Origin: Pegoplata infirma
Taxonomy: Eukaryota > Arthropoda > Insecta > Diptera > Anthomyiidae
Length of the DNA stretch: 64,000 nt
Reading direction: 5' to 3'
Assembly (NCBI GenBank): GCA_963921195.1
Contig: OY992537.1
Coordinates: 131,834,694-131,898,693 of the forward strand
Both the position numbers and the translations under genes were made by a program. Shown one piece after another: positions 54,413 through 64,000 of the stretch; position 1 is the stretch's first letter; each line of letters begins with the position of its first letter. The notes under the pieces were generated by a model. The model was not told the DNA's origin, made no database searches, and was given only the letters and a program-made list of their open reading frames with translations.

Positions 54413-55215
54413 CAGTGACGGCCACTGACACTGACTGAGGCTTACGAAATTTAGCACAAGGTGCTGAATTTAGAAATCGCGGTTAGCAAAACTAATGCTG
54501 TATATGGTAAAAGTAAAGATGAGAATTTAATTTTTTCTATCGGTCCGAACAGAAATGTCTTGATGAATTTCGGAGTAGTGTGTTCTGGCCCCACGTTGGG
54601 CGCCATTTAATTGAAAATGTGTCTGTGAGGATATTGATATTAACAATTAACATTTGTTAAATGTGGGGTTCTTTTACCAATTGTTAATTTTTAATATCTT
54701 TATTCTTAAAGGTATATGCTCTGATCATAGACTGGCGGCAACGGCGCATGTAAGATTATTTTTGGGGGCCTAATAACCACAAACATGTATTTGTTTTATT
54801 TTTGTAAGATTTGAGTTTTCCAATAAAATATAAACGGTTATGAAGTACCGGTTATATTATATCGGTTATATTATATTACTTCTAAAATACGAATACATTT
54901 TTTCGGAGACCGTGACAGACACTAAGGCTTACGAAATTCTGAGCAAGGTGATGAAGTTAGACAGCACGAGAAGTTTGTTAGCGTAACTAATGCTGTAAAT
55001 GGTGAAAATTCAGACGAGGACAATTAGTTTTTTTTGGCTTTCACTATCGAGCAGTGGTGCAAACAAAAACGTTTTAGTGAATTTCGGAGTCGTGTGTTCT
55101 GGCCCCACGTTGGGCGCCATTTAATTGACAAAATGTGTTGGTGAGGATACTTAAAATAACAATTGTTTTATGAACACTACATTAAAGGAATTTGCTCTGA
55201 CATGCGCGGGTACAA

Positions 55216-55229
55216 GGGGGGGGGGGGGG
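55216..55229 (+). repeat. Poly-G run followed by purine/pyrimidine mirror
   Basis: A run of about 14 G residues is followed by AAGGGGAAATTTCCCCTTCC and CTTCCC repeats, a strand-asymmetric GC-rich tract in a very AT-rich region. Its length may be unreliable in assembly. Confidence 0.6.
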
Positions 55230-55449
55230 AAGGGGAAATTTCCCCTTCCTTTCCCTTCCCCTTTTTTTAAAAATTTTCCAAAAGAAAAGGATTTTGAAAT
55301 CCGAAAATTTTTCATCGAAAAAAAGTTAAACATTTTTAAAAATTTTTTTTTTGTGAAAAAATATCTTTCAATCTGGAGTTCTTAATATGGAAAGAAATTT
55401 TCTATGGGAAAAATTGTTGTGAACGTGACAATTTTGGTATACAGAAAAA

Positions 55450-55907
55450 AAAGCCTCAGAATCAGAGACTTTTTCTATAAAAAAATGTCTCAGAATCTGA
55501 GACTTTTTTCTATCGGAAAAATGTCTCAGAATTTGAGACTTTTTTTTCTATCGAAAAAATATCTCAGAATCTGAGACTTTTTTTATGGAAAAATGTCGCA
55601 GAATTTTAGACTCTTTCTATAGGAAAAATGTTTCAGAATCGGAGACTTTTTCTAAAGAAATTTCTTTTTCAATTAAAAAAATGTTTCAGATCTAAGACTA
55701 TTTCTATATGAAATATTTCGCAGAATCTGAGACTTTTCCTAAAAGAAAAATGTCTCAGAATCTTAGACTTTTTCTATAGGAAAAATGTATCAGAATCTGA
55801 GACTTTTTCTATAAGAAAAATGCCTTAGAATCTGAAACTTTTTCTATAGGAAAAATGTCACAAATCTGAGACTTTTTCTATGGAAAAATGTCTCAAATCT
55901 GAGACTT
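55450..55907. repeat. Hairpin minisatellite, 13 units of GTCTCAGAATCTGAGAC
   Basis: Thirteen degenerate units of about 32-39 bp repeat GTCTCAGAATCTGAGAC separated by TTTTTCTATAGGAAAAAT. Each unit is itself a perfect or near-perfect hairpin (GTCTCAGA/TCTGAGAC), and the spacers are partly self-complementary as well. It lies between the second and third LTR-leader segments. Confidence 0.9.
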
Positions 55908-56547
55908 TAGGGGCCCTAATTACACATATGGGATCCAACGTCGTAACTTCCAGCTCAGTACTTACAGAATGGCCGAATTATTTCCAAAAAATTACGATAG
56001 TAAACTACTGTGCATTGTAGGACAACGAAATTTACCAAAAAGAACAATGAAGCTTTTTTAGTACAATTGTTGAGTATTTTGTGTACCTGTGATGGCGAGA
56101 CGGTCGAGCATAATCTTTGCCACTGTCCTGTAATCTCTCAGAGCCTGGTGTAGCAATAATGAATTTCCGACAATCTCTAAGAAAGCGTGTGGTCCATCGA
56201 TGCCACCAATTCAGAGTAAGACTAACTAGCTAATCATTTTAAACTGGTAACGCTTAGGACCTACATTGGTCCATGCGGTTCAAACAAAAACGTGTCGATG
56301 AGTTTCGGAGTCTTGTGTTCTGGCCCCACGGTGGGCGCCAATTATTTGACGAAAATGTGTCTGTGGGGATATTTATATTAACAGTTATTAAATGAACCCT
56401 ATATTAAAGTGATATGATCTGAAATAAGGTTAACAGGAAATAGATTTAAACTGGTAACGATTAGGACACAAATTGGTCCACCCGAGGCCGCTGGCAGCGA
56501 GATACAACAAGCATACCAACTTTGTTTCAAGGATTGCTGTTTTTAAC

Positions 56548-56634
56548 ACAAAAAAAAAATCTGTCGATGTAACTTTTTCATGAGGTTTGATAAAAATTCG
56601 GTTGTCACAAGGAATCTGTTTTCTCTGTGTTGTA
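56548..56634. mobile_element. Very short ACACAGAAAA-type element
   Basis: AACACAAAAAAAAAATCTG at the left and, inverted, AACACAGAGAAAACAGATT at the right enclose about 85 bp containing TTCGGTTGTCACAA, the repeat word of the element at 20395-20616. It is probably a minimal relative of that family. Confidence 0.5.
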
Positions 56635-56733
56635 TCGTCGGTGTCTCACTGCATTAAAAAGAGATTTCCAGTTTTATCTATGCAGTTAGAGTGGTAGATT
56701 TTTCATGTTTTAACACACTTTAAAGACAAAGTA

Positions 56734-57180
56734 GTCCCACACAAAAAAAAGTAGAGAAAAAAAATCTGAATCGAATGTTTATGTATTTTGACCTCCTGAA
56801 CTCGATTCCCCATCAGAACGGAATTATATCGGTGGGTTTTCTTGAAATCTTACAAGGAAAGTTCTCAAAGTGAAACTATGTGATTTCTTTAAAATTTATA
56901 AATAAAAAATCTATGATAGAAATAAAAAATCTATGATCGACCTGTCTGAGCGGAATCGAGTTCAGAGGTCAAAATACATAAAGATTCGATTTAGATTTTT
57001 TTTCTCTATCTTGTGCATAAATATCAAAGAAATCTAGAATGGTCATTTTGGGGATATTCCTTGTAAGATTACAGGAAAACCCAACGATAGTTTTTTTTAT
57101 GGCAAATTCGAGTTCAGGGGGTCGAAATACATTAAGATTTCTTGATTTGGTTGCTGGGTCAGAATCTTTTTTTGTGGGAC
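56734..57180. mobile_element. TA-inserting MITE with GTCCCACA ends
   Basis: Ends GTCCCACACAAAAAAA and, inverted, GTCCCACAAAAAAAG are flanked by TA (56732-56733, 57181-57182). Inside, TCTGAATCGAAT...TATGTATTTTGACCTCCTG is repeated in both orientations (around 56770, 56960 and 57110). TA duplication fits Tc1/mariner-type mobilisation. No coding capacity. Confidence 0.75.
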
Positions 57181-57754
57181 TATGTTATGATTACTCAAAC
57201 TTTTAACTCGCTTTAGTAGGAAAAAGGAATCAACTTTAGTGCAAAGTGGAAAAAATTAAGTTAATTTAAAATCAACCCTCGTTAAACTTCAAGTAGCTAA
57301 AAATACCATTCACAACCAAACACAAATCACAAAAGAGTACAAATATTCCCTATGGTCACAAATCAAAGGTAATTCAATAGTCAGTCAAAAACCATTCATT
57401 CAAAGGAAACAAAAAACAGACTTCATAGTCAAAGTAAGTAGTTCGGTATGTTCATAATTTTGCAGCCATCATTCCTTTGACTTTTGATGGACAACGAATA
57501 CAAGCTAAAGTATAGAATTATATCTCATCATGGTAGTTTATTTGATTGTATTTCATATTTTCATTTTTCCCTGTATTTTCTATGTACTTTGGAAACTTGG
57601 AAGAGTAAGTAGATAGTTGTAACCAGTTTCAAACGTGCAACAAGAACATCATAATCATCACATATGGTTTGACATAAAAACGGAGAAACAAGTTATTTTT
57701 CTAGTCATAGAGTACATTGACGAGAAACTCATATACGACTTGTGAAAATATACG

Positions 57755-58060
57755 TGTGAAGGAGTAATTATTTTCTTACTCTTAGTTTCGCATCTGGGTA
57801 CTCTATGGTCTTTAAAATTTTACTTTTTCTCTTCAAAAAGAAAATGCATTTTGCTGCAAATATTAAAGTCCTTTTAGAAATTGTTTCTTTCGTTTTAGAT
57901 TTTTTTCGTGCAAAGAAGTAATTATTTTCTTACTTTTAGTTTCGCATCTGTGTACTCTATGGTCTTTGCCTTTAAAATTTTTCTATTTCTTTTCAAAAAG
58001 GAAAAATGCATTTTGCTGCAAATATTAAAGTCCTTTTACGAATTGTTTCGTTCGTTATAG
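57755..58060 (+). repeat. Tandem duplication, unit about 153 bp
   Basis: AAGNAGTAATTATTTTCTTAC to TTGTTTCNTTCGTTNTAG is present twice in direct orientation with few differences. Key words are AGTTTCGCATCTG, GTACTCTATGGTCTTT and GCATTTTGCTGCAAATATTA. There is no frame across both units. It looks like a local duplication in non-coding DNA. Confidence 0.85.
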
Positions 58061-59268
58061 TTTTTTTTCATATTTTCCTATATTGGGATGCTGCTTGCTA
58101 CTGGTATTTTTTTTTTTTAATTGTTGCTGACTTTTTGACAGTTAAAATGTTGTTGTAACTCTATCTACTGTACTGTTGTTGCTTTTTGGTTTCTATGCAT
58201 TTTATTTGTGATGAAAACAAAAAAATCTGTCATATTTGATTTGTATGTTTGTGACATTTTTTTTTTTTTGACTTAAATTAAATTTTGTCATTTTGTTTGA
58301 CATGCAATTGACAAAAACAGAATTGAAGTCGAGTAACTGTGAGTAACTGCTATTCATAGAACTACAAGTTCCTTTTTTTTTACCAGGGTGTTACTTTTCT
58401 TCTTTTTTTGTTGCTTTGTGATTGGGGGGAGTAAAATTTCAAAATAATCACTTTTGATGCAAAATTCTCTTTAACATTTTTGCAGTTATATGGACTTTAC
58501 GGAAAATGCATTAGTTTCTATTAGAGTTAAAGATTTATGAATAAGTGTGTAATTGTGTTACTTTAAAAAAAAAGGAAATCTTTTTTATGTATTAGCTTAA
58601 ATTTAATTTTCGAATATCTTTGTCATCCAAAAATAAAAATTTATAAAAAAAAAAAACAGAATTATTAGGGACGATGTCCCATAACAAAACCTATAAGGTT
58701 TCAAGATTTTCCTCTGCCTTCGCACTATTTACAAACTTTTCAGACGTAATTCGTAGAATATCAATTAAAAATCAAAGAAACAAATTTGTAAAATTCGTTA
58801 ACTCCAAATAAAGTTCGTAAATTTTAATTAAAATTTGAAAATTCCATTTAAAAGTTTCCAAAAAAAACTATTTTTTTTGGTTTTAAACAAAACAAATTTA
58901 TGTGATTTGCGCTTTAAAGCGTAAATAATTAACAAAAAAAATTTATAAAAAATGCAAATGAAGTACCTTAACAAACTGGTAAACCTATGAAGACAAATCG
59001 ACTGACAAGAGAAGTACTCCAAACTTTAAAAACCGGTTTGAGTGAAACTTAAAACACTGTGCAACAAATATGGTGTCTTCAAGTGTATCTTGAATGGGGC
59101 AAAAAACAAATGAAAGTATATCAATAGAAAACTAAACCCCCCAAGGGTTTTGAAAACTTAGATCGGGTTATATTTTATGGACCACTGAAGTTTAGAGTTT
59201 TTTTTCAAAGGCGTTTGGAATAAGTCAAAAAAAAAGTACTAAATCTAATTCTGAAGCAAATAATGTTC
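58061..59268. other. Unassigned sequence
   Basis: AT-rich with T and A runs. No terminal repeats, tandem arrays or protein motifs are recognised. The sequence 57190-57750 is likewise unassigned. Confidence 0.45.
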
Positions 59269-60640
59269 AACAAGTAAGAAAGTTAGAGTCGGTCAAGACC
59301 GACTATATGATACCCTACACCAGTGTTTTCCGGAAAATGGGTTCCAAGTCCGAACATGGACCGATTGGATTTGTCTTTTGTTAGATCTTTATTTAGTGTA
59401 GAAAACACACACTGATCAAATTTTAGTGGAATTCGTTTAATTTTTTTGCCAATAGACCGATTTTACTGCATATCGGTCGAAATTTTTATATGGGGGCCTA
59501 AGTCCAAAAATCGTTCAATTATATTACGATTTGATTTGGTTACTAAAGTACACGTTTAACACCTAAATCACTCCATATAAAAACAAGTAAGAAAGTTAAA
59601 GTCGGTCAAAACCGACCATGTAATACCCTACACCAGTGTTTTCCGGAAAATGGGTCCCAAGTCCAAACATGGACCGATTGGATCTATCTTTTGTTAAGTC
59701 TTTATTTAGTGTAGAAAACACACACAGATCAAATTTTAGTGGAATTGACTTATTTTTTTTTGTCAATACCCGAGTAAAAAAGTTCCTATATAATTGTATA
59801 TAATTTTATAAACATCATATATGATTATATAAAATTATATAGAATTTGATGCGAAAAATGAGTCGATAAAACCATATAAAATTTTATCAATGTTACTTGT
59901 GTTTTGATAAATTTTTTATATAATTTTATGCGAAATTTGGACCCCTATTTTTATATAACAAAAGCAATTTTATATAATCAGATATAATTATATACAACTA
60001 TATCAAATTATATAAAACAATATATAATTTTATAAAGTTATTTAAAATTATATCAAGTTTTATATAAATCGTAAAATTTTGTTTTAATTATATATAATTA
60101 TATATAATTTTATGTAACTTTATATAGTTTTATACAGTTTTATACAATTTTATATATTTTTATATATTTTTATATAATTATATCTAATTATATAATTTTG
60201 CTATTATTATATAAAAATAGGGGTCCAAATTTCGCATAAAATTATATAAAAAATTTATCAAAATATATGAAACATTGATCAAATTTTATATAGTTTTATC
60301 GACTCATTTTTCGCATCAAATTCTATATAATTCTATTTAATCATATATGATGTTTATAAAATTATATACAATTATATAGGAACTTTTTTACTCGGGTAGA
60401 CCGATTTAACTGAATATCGGTCGAAATTTTTTTATGGGTGGACTAAGTCCAAAAATGGTCCAATTATATTGCGATTTGATAAGGTTACTAAAGTTCACGT
60501 TTAACACATAAAAATAAATTTTTTATCAAATATTTCCATTTCTATGAATTTTTAGGGAATTGTGTGAATATCGAGAGGGCGGTTTGTATGGGGCACGGTG
60601 CCCTGGAGAGGATTTAAATAAAATTTTGGTGTTACTCCAA
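59269..60640 (+). mobile_element. Two Helitron-like family 2 copies in tandem
   Basis: AACAAGTAAGAAAGTTAGAG at 59269 and AACAAGTAAGAAAGTTAAAG at about 59582 each begin a copy with the hairpin GTCGGTCAA(G/A)ACCGAC and the TGTTTTCCGGAAAATGGG block. The first copy is cut after about 310 bp by the second. The second is interrupted by the TA-flanked MITE at 59769-60396 and then continues with GACCGATTTAACTGAATATC. Its tail is missing. Tandem head-to-tail copies are common for INE-1-like elements. Confidence 0.8.
59769..60396. mobile_element. TA-inserting palindromic MITE, TIR CCCGAGTAAAAAAG
   Basis: Ends CCCGAGTAAAAAAGTTCCTA are exact inverted repeats flanked by TA (59767-59768, 60397-60398). The whole 628 bp is close to a palindrome, with arms that include GCGAAAAATGAGTCGATAAA. 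It is filled with TATATAATTTTATA-type words. The end is a variant of the CCCGGGTAAAAATG element at 5804-9773. Confidence 0.9.
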
Positions 60641-61794
60641 TTTTTAAGAGGATTATGTGTTTTGACTATAAAAGAAAGAAAATGAGCCAAAAAAGAAAAA
60701 AAAGTACTAGGCGCTTTTTTTTTGGCGGGCAAGAAAAGAAATACAAAAAACGAAAAAAGAATTTATTCTTTCAAATGCATTAACTTTTTTTTATACAAAT
60801 GAAAATTCATCGCATATTCACTTATTAGTGAGATTTAAATATATTTGCAACATATTTTTTCAGACATGAGACTTAAAAGAATAATTTCACTATTTAGTGA
60901 GACTAAATCAAATTCCTTCTATAATTTAATGAAAATTTTAAATTTAGCAGTTTCTTCACGTTTAATATTGATCCTGTTTCAAGATTTTGAAGGAGAGAAG
61001 TTACCCCAACAATACAAACAAATTTTACAAAGGAGTTTTGGTGAAATAAACAAAATTAAAAAATTATATTCAGTGAATCCATAAGATTGACAACAAAGAA
61101 GTATTCCCAACTACTTTCTGCATTTCTTTTCAAACTATTTGTATTGTTTTACTCTTCCTTAGGCACTGCAAACGCATTTGCAATGGGTTTTTCTATCGTT
61201 TTCTGTATTTTTTTTTGGTTTTGAAAAAACATATTTAACAAAAAGTATAAATTCTTTTAAAATGATTTGACTCATTAATGTCTAAAGTGAGGCAACTTTG
61301 TGTTTTGCTGTCCGTCTGAGTAGTACACTGAAAACATTTAAGATTTTACATTTTTAAATAATATACAAGGACATATTTCATTTTGTTTCAATTAATAGTG
61401 AAATTATTCTTTTAAGTCTCATATCTGGAAAAATAAGCTATATACAGCTGCGGTCAAAAAAATAGCACCAGGATAAAACAAAATTTTCTTCGTTGATTTT
61501 TTTTTAACAATTTTAACTTATGCCACTGACAACGTGTCATAAGATACTTACATGAGTGTGAAACAATATTACATAAGAAAAGGCTAATTCGGTTTTTTAT
61601 TTTATTAAAAATTTTCAGTGTTTTTTTAAAAAAACTTCAAAAAGACTCAGTCAAAAAAATAGCACCACAGTACTTTTTGTATTAAAATTTAATTCTTAAA
61701 TTTGAAAAACGAATGGATTATGAATTCAGTATTGTTTTGATATCTTTAAATATTAAAAAAAAAATTTTGTTGAGTGCTCATTGTTGACAATTGC

Positions 61795-63180
61795 CTCAGT
61801 ACAACGTTTTTGTACCGAATTTGCGAGATTTTGGGATCTTTAATTCGAAATTGAGTTCCAGATTTGCTGAACAGCCACCCAAAGAACTTCATTACAAGTT
61901 GGTTGTATTCGAGACACTCCCTTCTATATAGCTGTCCATTAACTATCGATTTGGTCTAGATCTGGGGACTCACCAGGCCATTCCATCACGTTTACTTTAT
62001 TGTCCAGACCCAATTTTTCGCCAATTTCCCATCATGCTTTGGGTAATTGAAGTGCTAAAAGACCTAAATTAGTGGCATTTGCTCAGAAACTTATGGTAAC
62101 ATTACCCAGTCAGAAATTGCCAACCGTACCAAAAATTTTGTGTTGGTACAATATCGGGCTAGCCAAAAATACAACATTGTATAATGTAAAACCGTTTAAC
62201 TAAAATTATTGTGTTGGCACAACTTTGTGTTTACATAAAACACTACACTATAGATTATAATTTAAAAGTTTAACATTTTTATTTTTTAAAAAAAGTTTTT
62301 GATTTACATAGACTTCAACTCTTTAATCTAAGTGAACACTTAAGTAGTTGCTTTTTCAACCAATTTGTACAAAATGGTAACTAAAAAGCCCTACATCGAG
62401 ATTTTCAATCCATCCCTAAGCAAAAGTTAAATCCAATGTCGTAAATTTGTAAAATCAATGTTAACCCAACGTCAAAACAAAAGTCGAGCGATCGTTGGCC
62501 ACTGTTATCATTTCAACCTCGGAATGACGTCGTAGACTTAGAAACGGGTATGATTCGCCAACGTTGGTACCGTCGCCGCCAACTTCATTCCAACGTTGGC
62601 CCGTTTGTATTTTTCTGCCTGGGTACTTTCTGGAGGATATAAACGTTAAGTGTATATCCACGGTTGATCTAGTCCAATATGTGAGCCATGGTCCAATATA
62701 TAAACCCCACTCATCAGGAGGAAAATATCCACCACACCATAAGCACCATTTTAAGTTATTTTTATTTCGAATTTTGGATTGAATCCCGCGTTTTAGGGTC
62801 TTCTAACGTAGGTATGTGATCCTATGTCTCAAAATAAAACAACAATGGGTTCATTTGTCCATAGAACATTGATCCACTTTTAAGCTGTTCATTCTGAGTT
62901 ACTGTTAGCAAACTTCAAACGACTTGCAGCATGCTTAAGTGAGATTAGGCGCACTTTTCCGAATCTACAAGCGTAAATGTTGTTGTTTTGTAATCTTTGA
63001 CAATCATTTTCGCCATTTGCTGTCCTTTTTTAGCTCTGGAGTTGCCGTAGATGGGGCTTTCTTCCATTGTCATTACAAACACCTAACCACTAATGGTGAC
63101 AAACATCGCTTGTGGCTAAGTTTTTCAAGCTCTAAAGTTAATTTTGTTGAATTTCCAATCATTTTATAAGCGCATCCAAC
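61795..63180 (-). pseudogene. Tc1-type transposase pseudogene
   Basis: Minus-strand reading, across frame breaks, gives (62700 to 62626) a GPWLTYWTRSTVDIHLTFIS-like piece of the middle domain, an interruption by the MITE, and then (61990 to 61800) VMEWPGESPDLDQID, WTAI.KGVSRIQPTCNEVLW, VAVQQIWNSIS and QNLANSVQKRCTEAI. The SPDLNPIENLW signature of Tc1 transposases is recognisable, with D where the last catalytic residue (E) is expected. The N-terminal paired-type DNA-binding region should lie towards 63180 but is too decayed to define. It encodes no functional enzyme. Confidence 0.82.
62105..62623. mobile_element. TA-flanked MITE with CCCAGNCAGAAA ends
   Basis: CCCAGTCAGAAATTGCCAAC at the left and, inverted, CCCAGGCAGAAAAATACAAA at the right are flanked by TA (62103-62104, 62624-62625). 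Subterminal CCAACGTTGG-type words repeat near the right end, and GTGTTGGTACAA / GTGTTGGCACAA near the left. It splits the Tc1 transposase pseudogene. Confidence 0.72.
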
Positions 63181-63682
63181 CAATTTTCCTATTTCAGAAT
63201 ATGGTTTATGTTCAGAAATCATATTGTTTACAAAAGCATGTTTTTGAGGAGTGTAATACCTTCCACGTCATATTTTTTGAAAATAAATGTCAAATTTTGT
63301 AATGAATTAAATTTTTTTATAAATAAAAACAATCTTTCTTTAATATTTAACACTTTTATTTAAATAATTAAAACAATATTAATTTTTTAAAAGAAATTTT
63401 GTCATTCGGTGCTATTTTATTGACTGCACTGATTCAGAGTTTTTTTTAAAATATCGATCATTAAAAAAGAACCGTCCACAATTTTTGGAAAAAGTAAAAA
63501 TATTTAAGGGGTATATACTTAGTATAAGAGTTTTGCATATTTACTTTAAACAAATACGCACATAATATTTTGTTTTAATTGAATGAATAGAGATTTTGTC
63601 ATTGGTGCTATTTTTTTGACCGGCACTGTATATATATTTAAATCTCACTGATAAGTAAATATGTGATGAATTTTTATGCGTA

Positions 63683-64000
63683 CCCGGGTGAAAATGACCA
63701 TGTATGTTCATATATGATGCATATATGGATGTCCATACAAGTGCATATCCGTAATTTGAGGGTACATGTACATTAATGATCATACATTGTCATACATGAA
63801 TTTGTATGTAAATTTTTTTTTGTATTTTTTTTCCATAAAACGTCTATTAATTGAAATTTTTTTAAATATAAATAATTTGTACTAATTTATGACACTGATT
63901 TTTTAATAAAAACTAACGAATATTTTAAAAATATACTTTGGACTTTATGATACTTTAGGATAATCAAAGCTTCGAAGAATTAACCACTTTTCGAATGAAT
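63683..64000 (+). mobile_element. Partial TA-inserting MITE, end CCCGGGTGAAAATG
   Basis: It starts with CCCGGGTGAAAATGACC after TA (63681-63682) and continues with CATATATGATGCATATATGG-like palindromic words, as in the element at 5804. The other end is outside the window. Confidence 0.65.

Larger units (their letters stand above)
54413..56440 (-). mobile_element. Repeated LTR-retrotransposon leader/LTR segments with tRNA-Lys primer sites
   Basis: Three times the plus strand reads GGCCCCACGTTGGGCGCCA (54587-54605, 55101-55119; 56322-56340 with one change). This equals the 3' end of insect tRNA-Lys(CUU) including CCA, so on the minus strand each is a primer-binding site just after an LTR end. 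Flanks repeat: ATTTCGGAGTCGTGTGTTCT before, TTTAATTGACAAAATGTG after, and a GGCTTACGAAATT leader segment near 54441 and 54924. The first two units lie about 514 bp apart, a tandem arrangement. No gag, pol or env frame is present. A gypsy-group origin is likely but not proven. Confidence 0.72.
61445..63628 (-). mobile_element. Tc1-like element, decayed, with nested MITE
   Basis: Ends CAGCTGCGGTCAAAAAAATA and, inverted, CAGTGCCGGTCAAAAAAATA are followed by GCACC and flanked by TA (61443-61444, 63629-63630). After removing the nested MITE (62105-62623) the length is about 1.66 kb, the usual size of a full Tc1 element. The transposase lies on the minus strand and is broken. TA duplication and the CAGTG...GGTCAAAA end are diagnostic of Tc1-type elements. 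Confidence 0.9.
60790..63678. mobile_element. Foldback element interrupted by a Tc1-like element
   Basis: AAAATTCATCGCATATTCAC with TTATTAGTGAGATTTAAATA at the left is mirrored at 63634-63678, and GACATGAGACTTAAAAGAAT (60863) is mirrored near 61406-61424. The Tc1-like element landed in the right arm at 61445. The core has a 79-codon frame (60845-61084) beginning in the left arm, with no recognised domain. Ends and duplication are not determined. Confidence 0.7.

Noticed and set aside
55450..55907. Regularly spaced palindromic repeats resembling a CRISPR array
   Set aside because: The spacers are not unique sequences but degenerate versions of one AT-rich word. The genome is eukaryotic and there are no cas genes. 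It is a minisatellite.
60845..61084. 79-codon frame with a regular-looking protein (MQHIFSDMRLKRIISLF)
   Set aside because: Its first third is foldback arm sequence, and the rest matches no family I know. It is too short and AT-rich to call.

Overview
The window is AT-rich, gene-poor nuclear DNA, most likely from a higher (calyptrate-type) fly. The inference rests on the repeats: DINE-1/INE-1-like Helitron-related elements with GACA/GACG runs and the CTTTATGGGGTCCCAGA block, jockey and RNase-H-bearing LINEs, mariner, Tc1 and pogo remnants, and an LTR-element primer site matching the 3' end of tRNA-Lys. I found no credible host exon. Open frames longer than about 100 codons are transposon remnants or chance frames in palindromic arms. 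I could not name the species from sequence alone.

The layout is transposons nested in transposons. (1) 370-9813: one Helitron-like element holding at least eight later insertions, several with exact target-site duplications (TSDs). (2) 10083-13310: a second Helitron-like family with a TTA-flanked element, then a TTCGG-rich hAT-type MITE with another TTA-flanked element inside it. (3) 14.0-15.1 kb: an RNase H fragment of a LINE. (4) 15190-20345: a large foldback element carrying two sister elements packed with GAAAAATGGCCCC and GAAATAAGGCCCC repeats; the second contains a pogo-like element. (5) 20634-24627: a hAT-type foldback with 8-bp TSD GCTATAAT, itself carrying another foldback and a Helitron-like copy. 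(6) 25.4-30.4 kb: mostly unassigned sequence with a tandem GTCAGCTG-rich block and foldbacks. (7) 30.4-37.9 kb: three copies of one RNase-H-bearing LINE, two of them head to head. (8) 38246-41379 and 41906-46748: two hAT-type elements packed with GGTATTGG-like repeats; the second contains a 1.8-kb palindrome built of ~155-bp units. (9) 48.2-53.1 kb: jockey-type and RNase-H LINE remnants plus a foldback. (10) 54.4-56.4 kb: three repeats of an LTR-element leader with tRNA-Lys primer sites and a hairpin minisatellite. (11) 59.3-64.0 kb: Helitron-like copies, a palindromic TA-inserting MITE, and a decayed Tc1 element inside a foldback.

There is no working gene system in the sense of an operon or pathway. 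The recurring theme is long-arm inverted-repeat elements (at least a dozen), most without a transposase, whose ends identify the families presumably mobilising them: hAT-type (13 elements with perfect 8-bp duplications), TA-inserting Tc1/mariner or pogo type, TWA-inserting PIF/Harbinger type, and one Transib-like 5-bp case. Superfamily names rest on terminal repeat plus duplication length, not on database searches.
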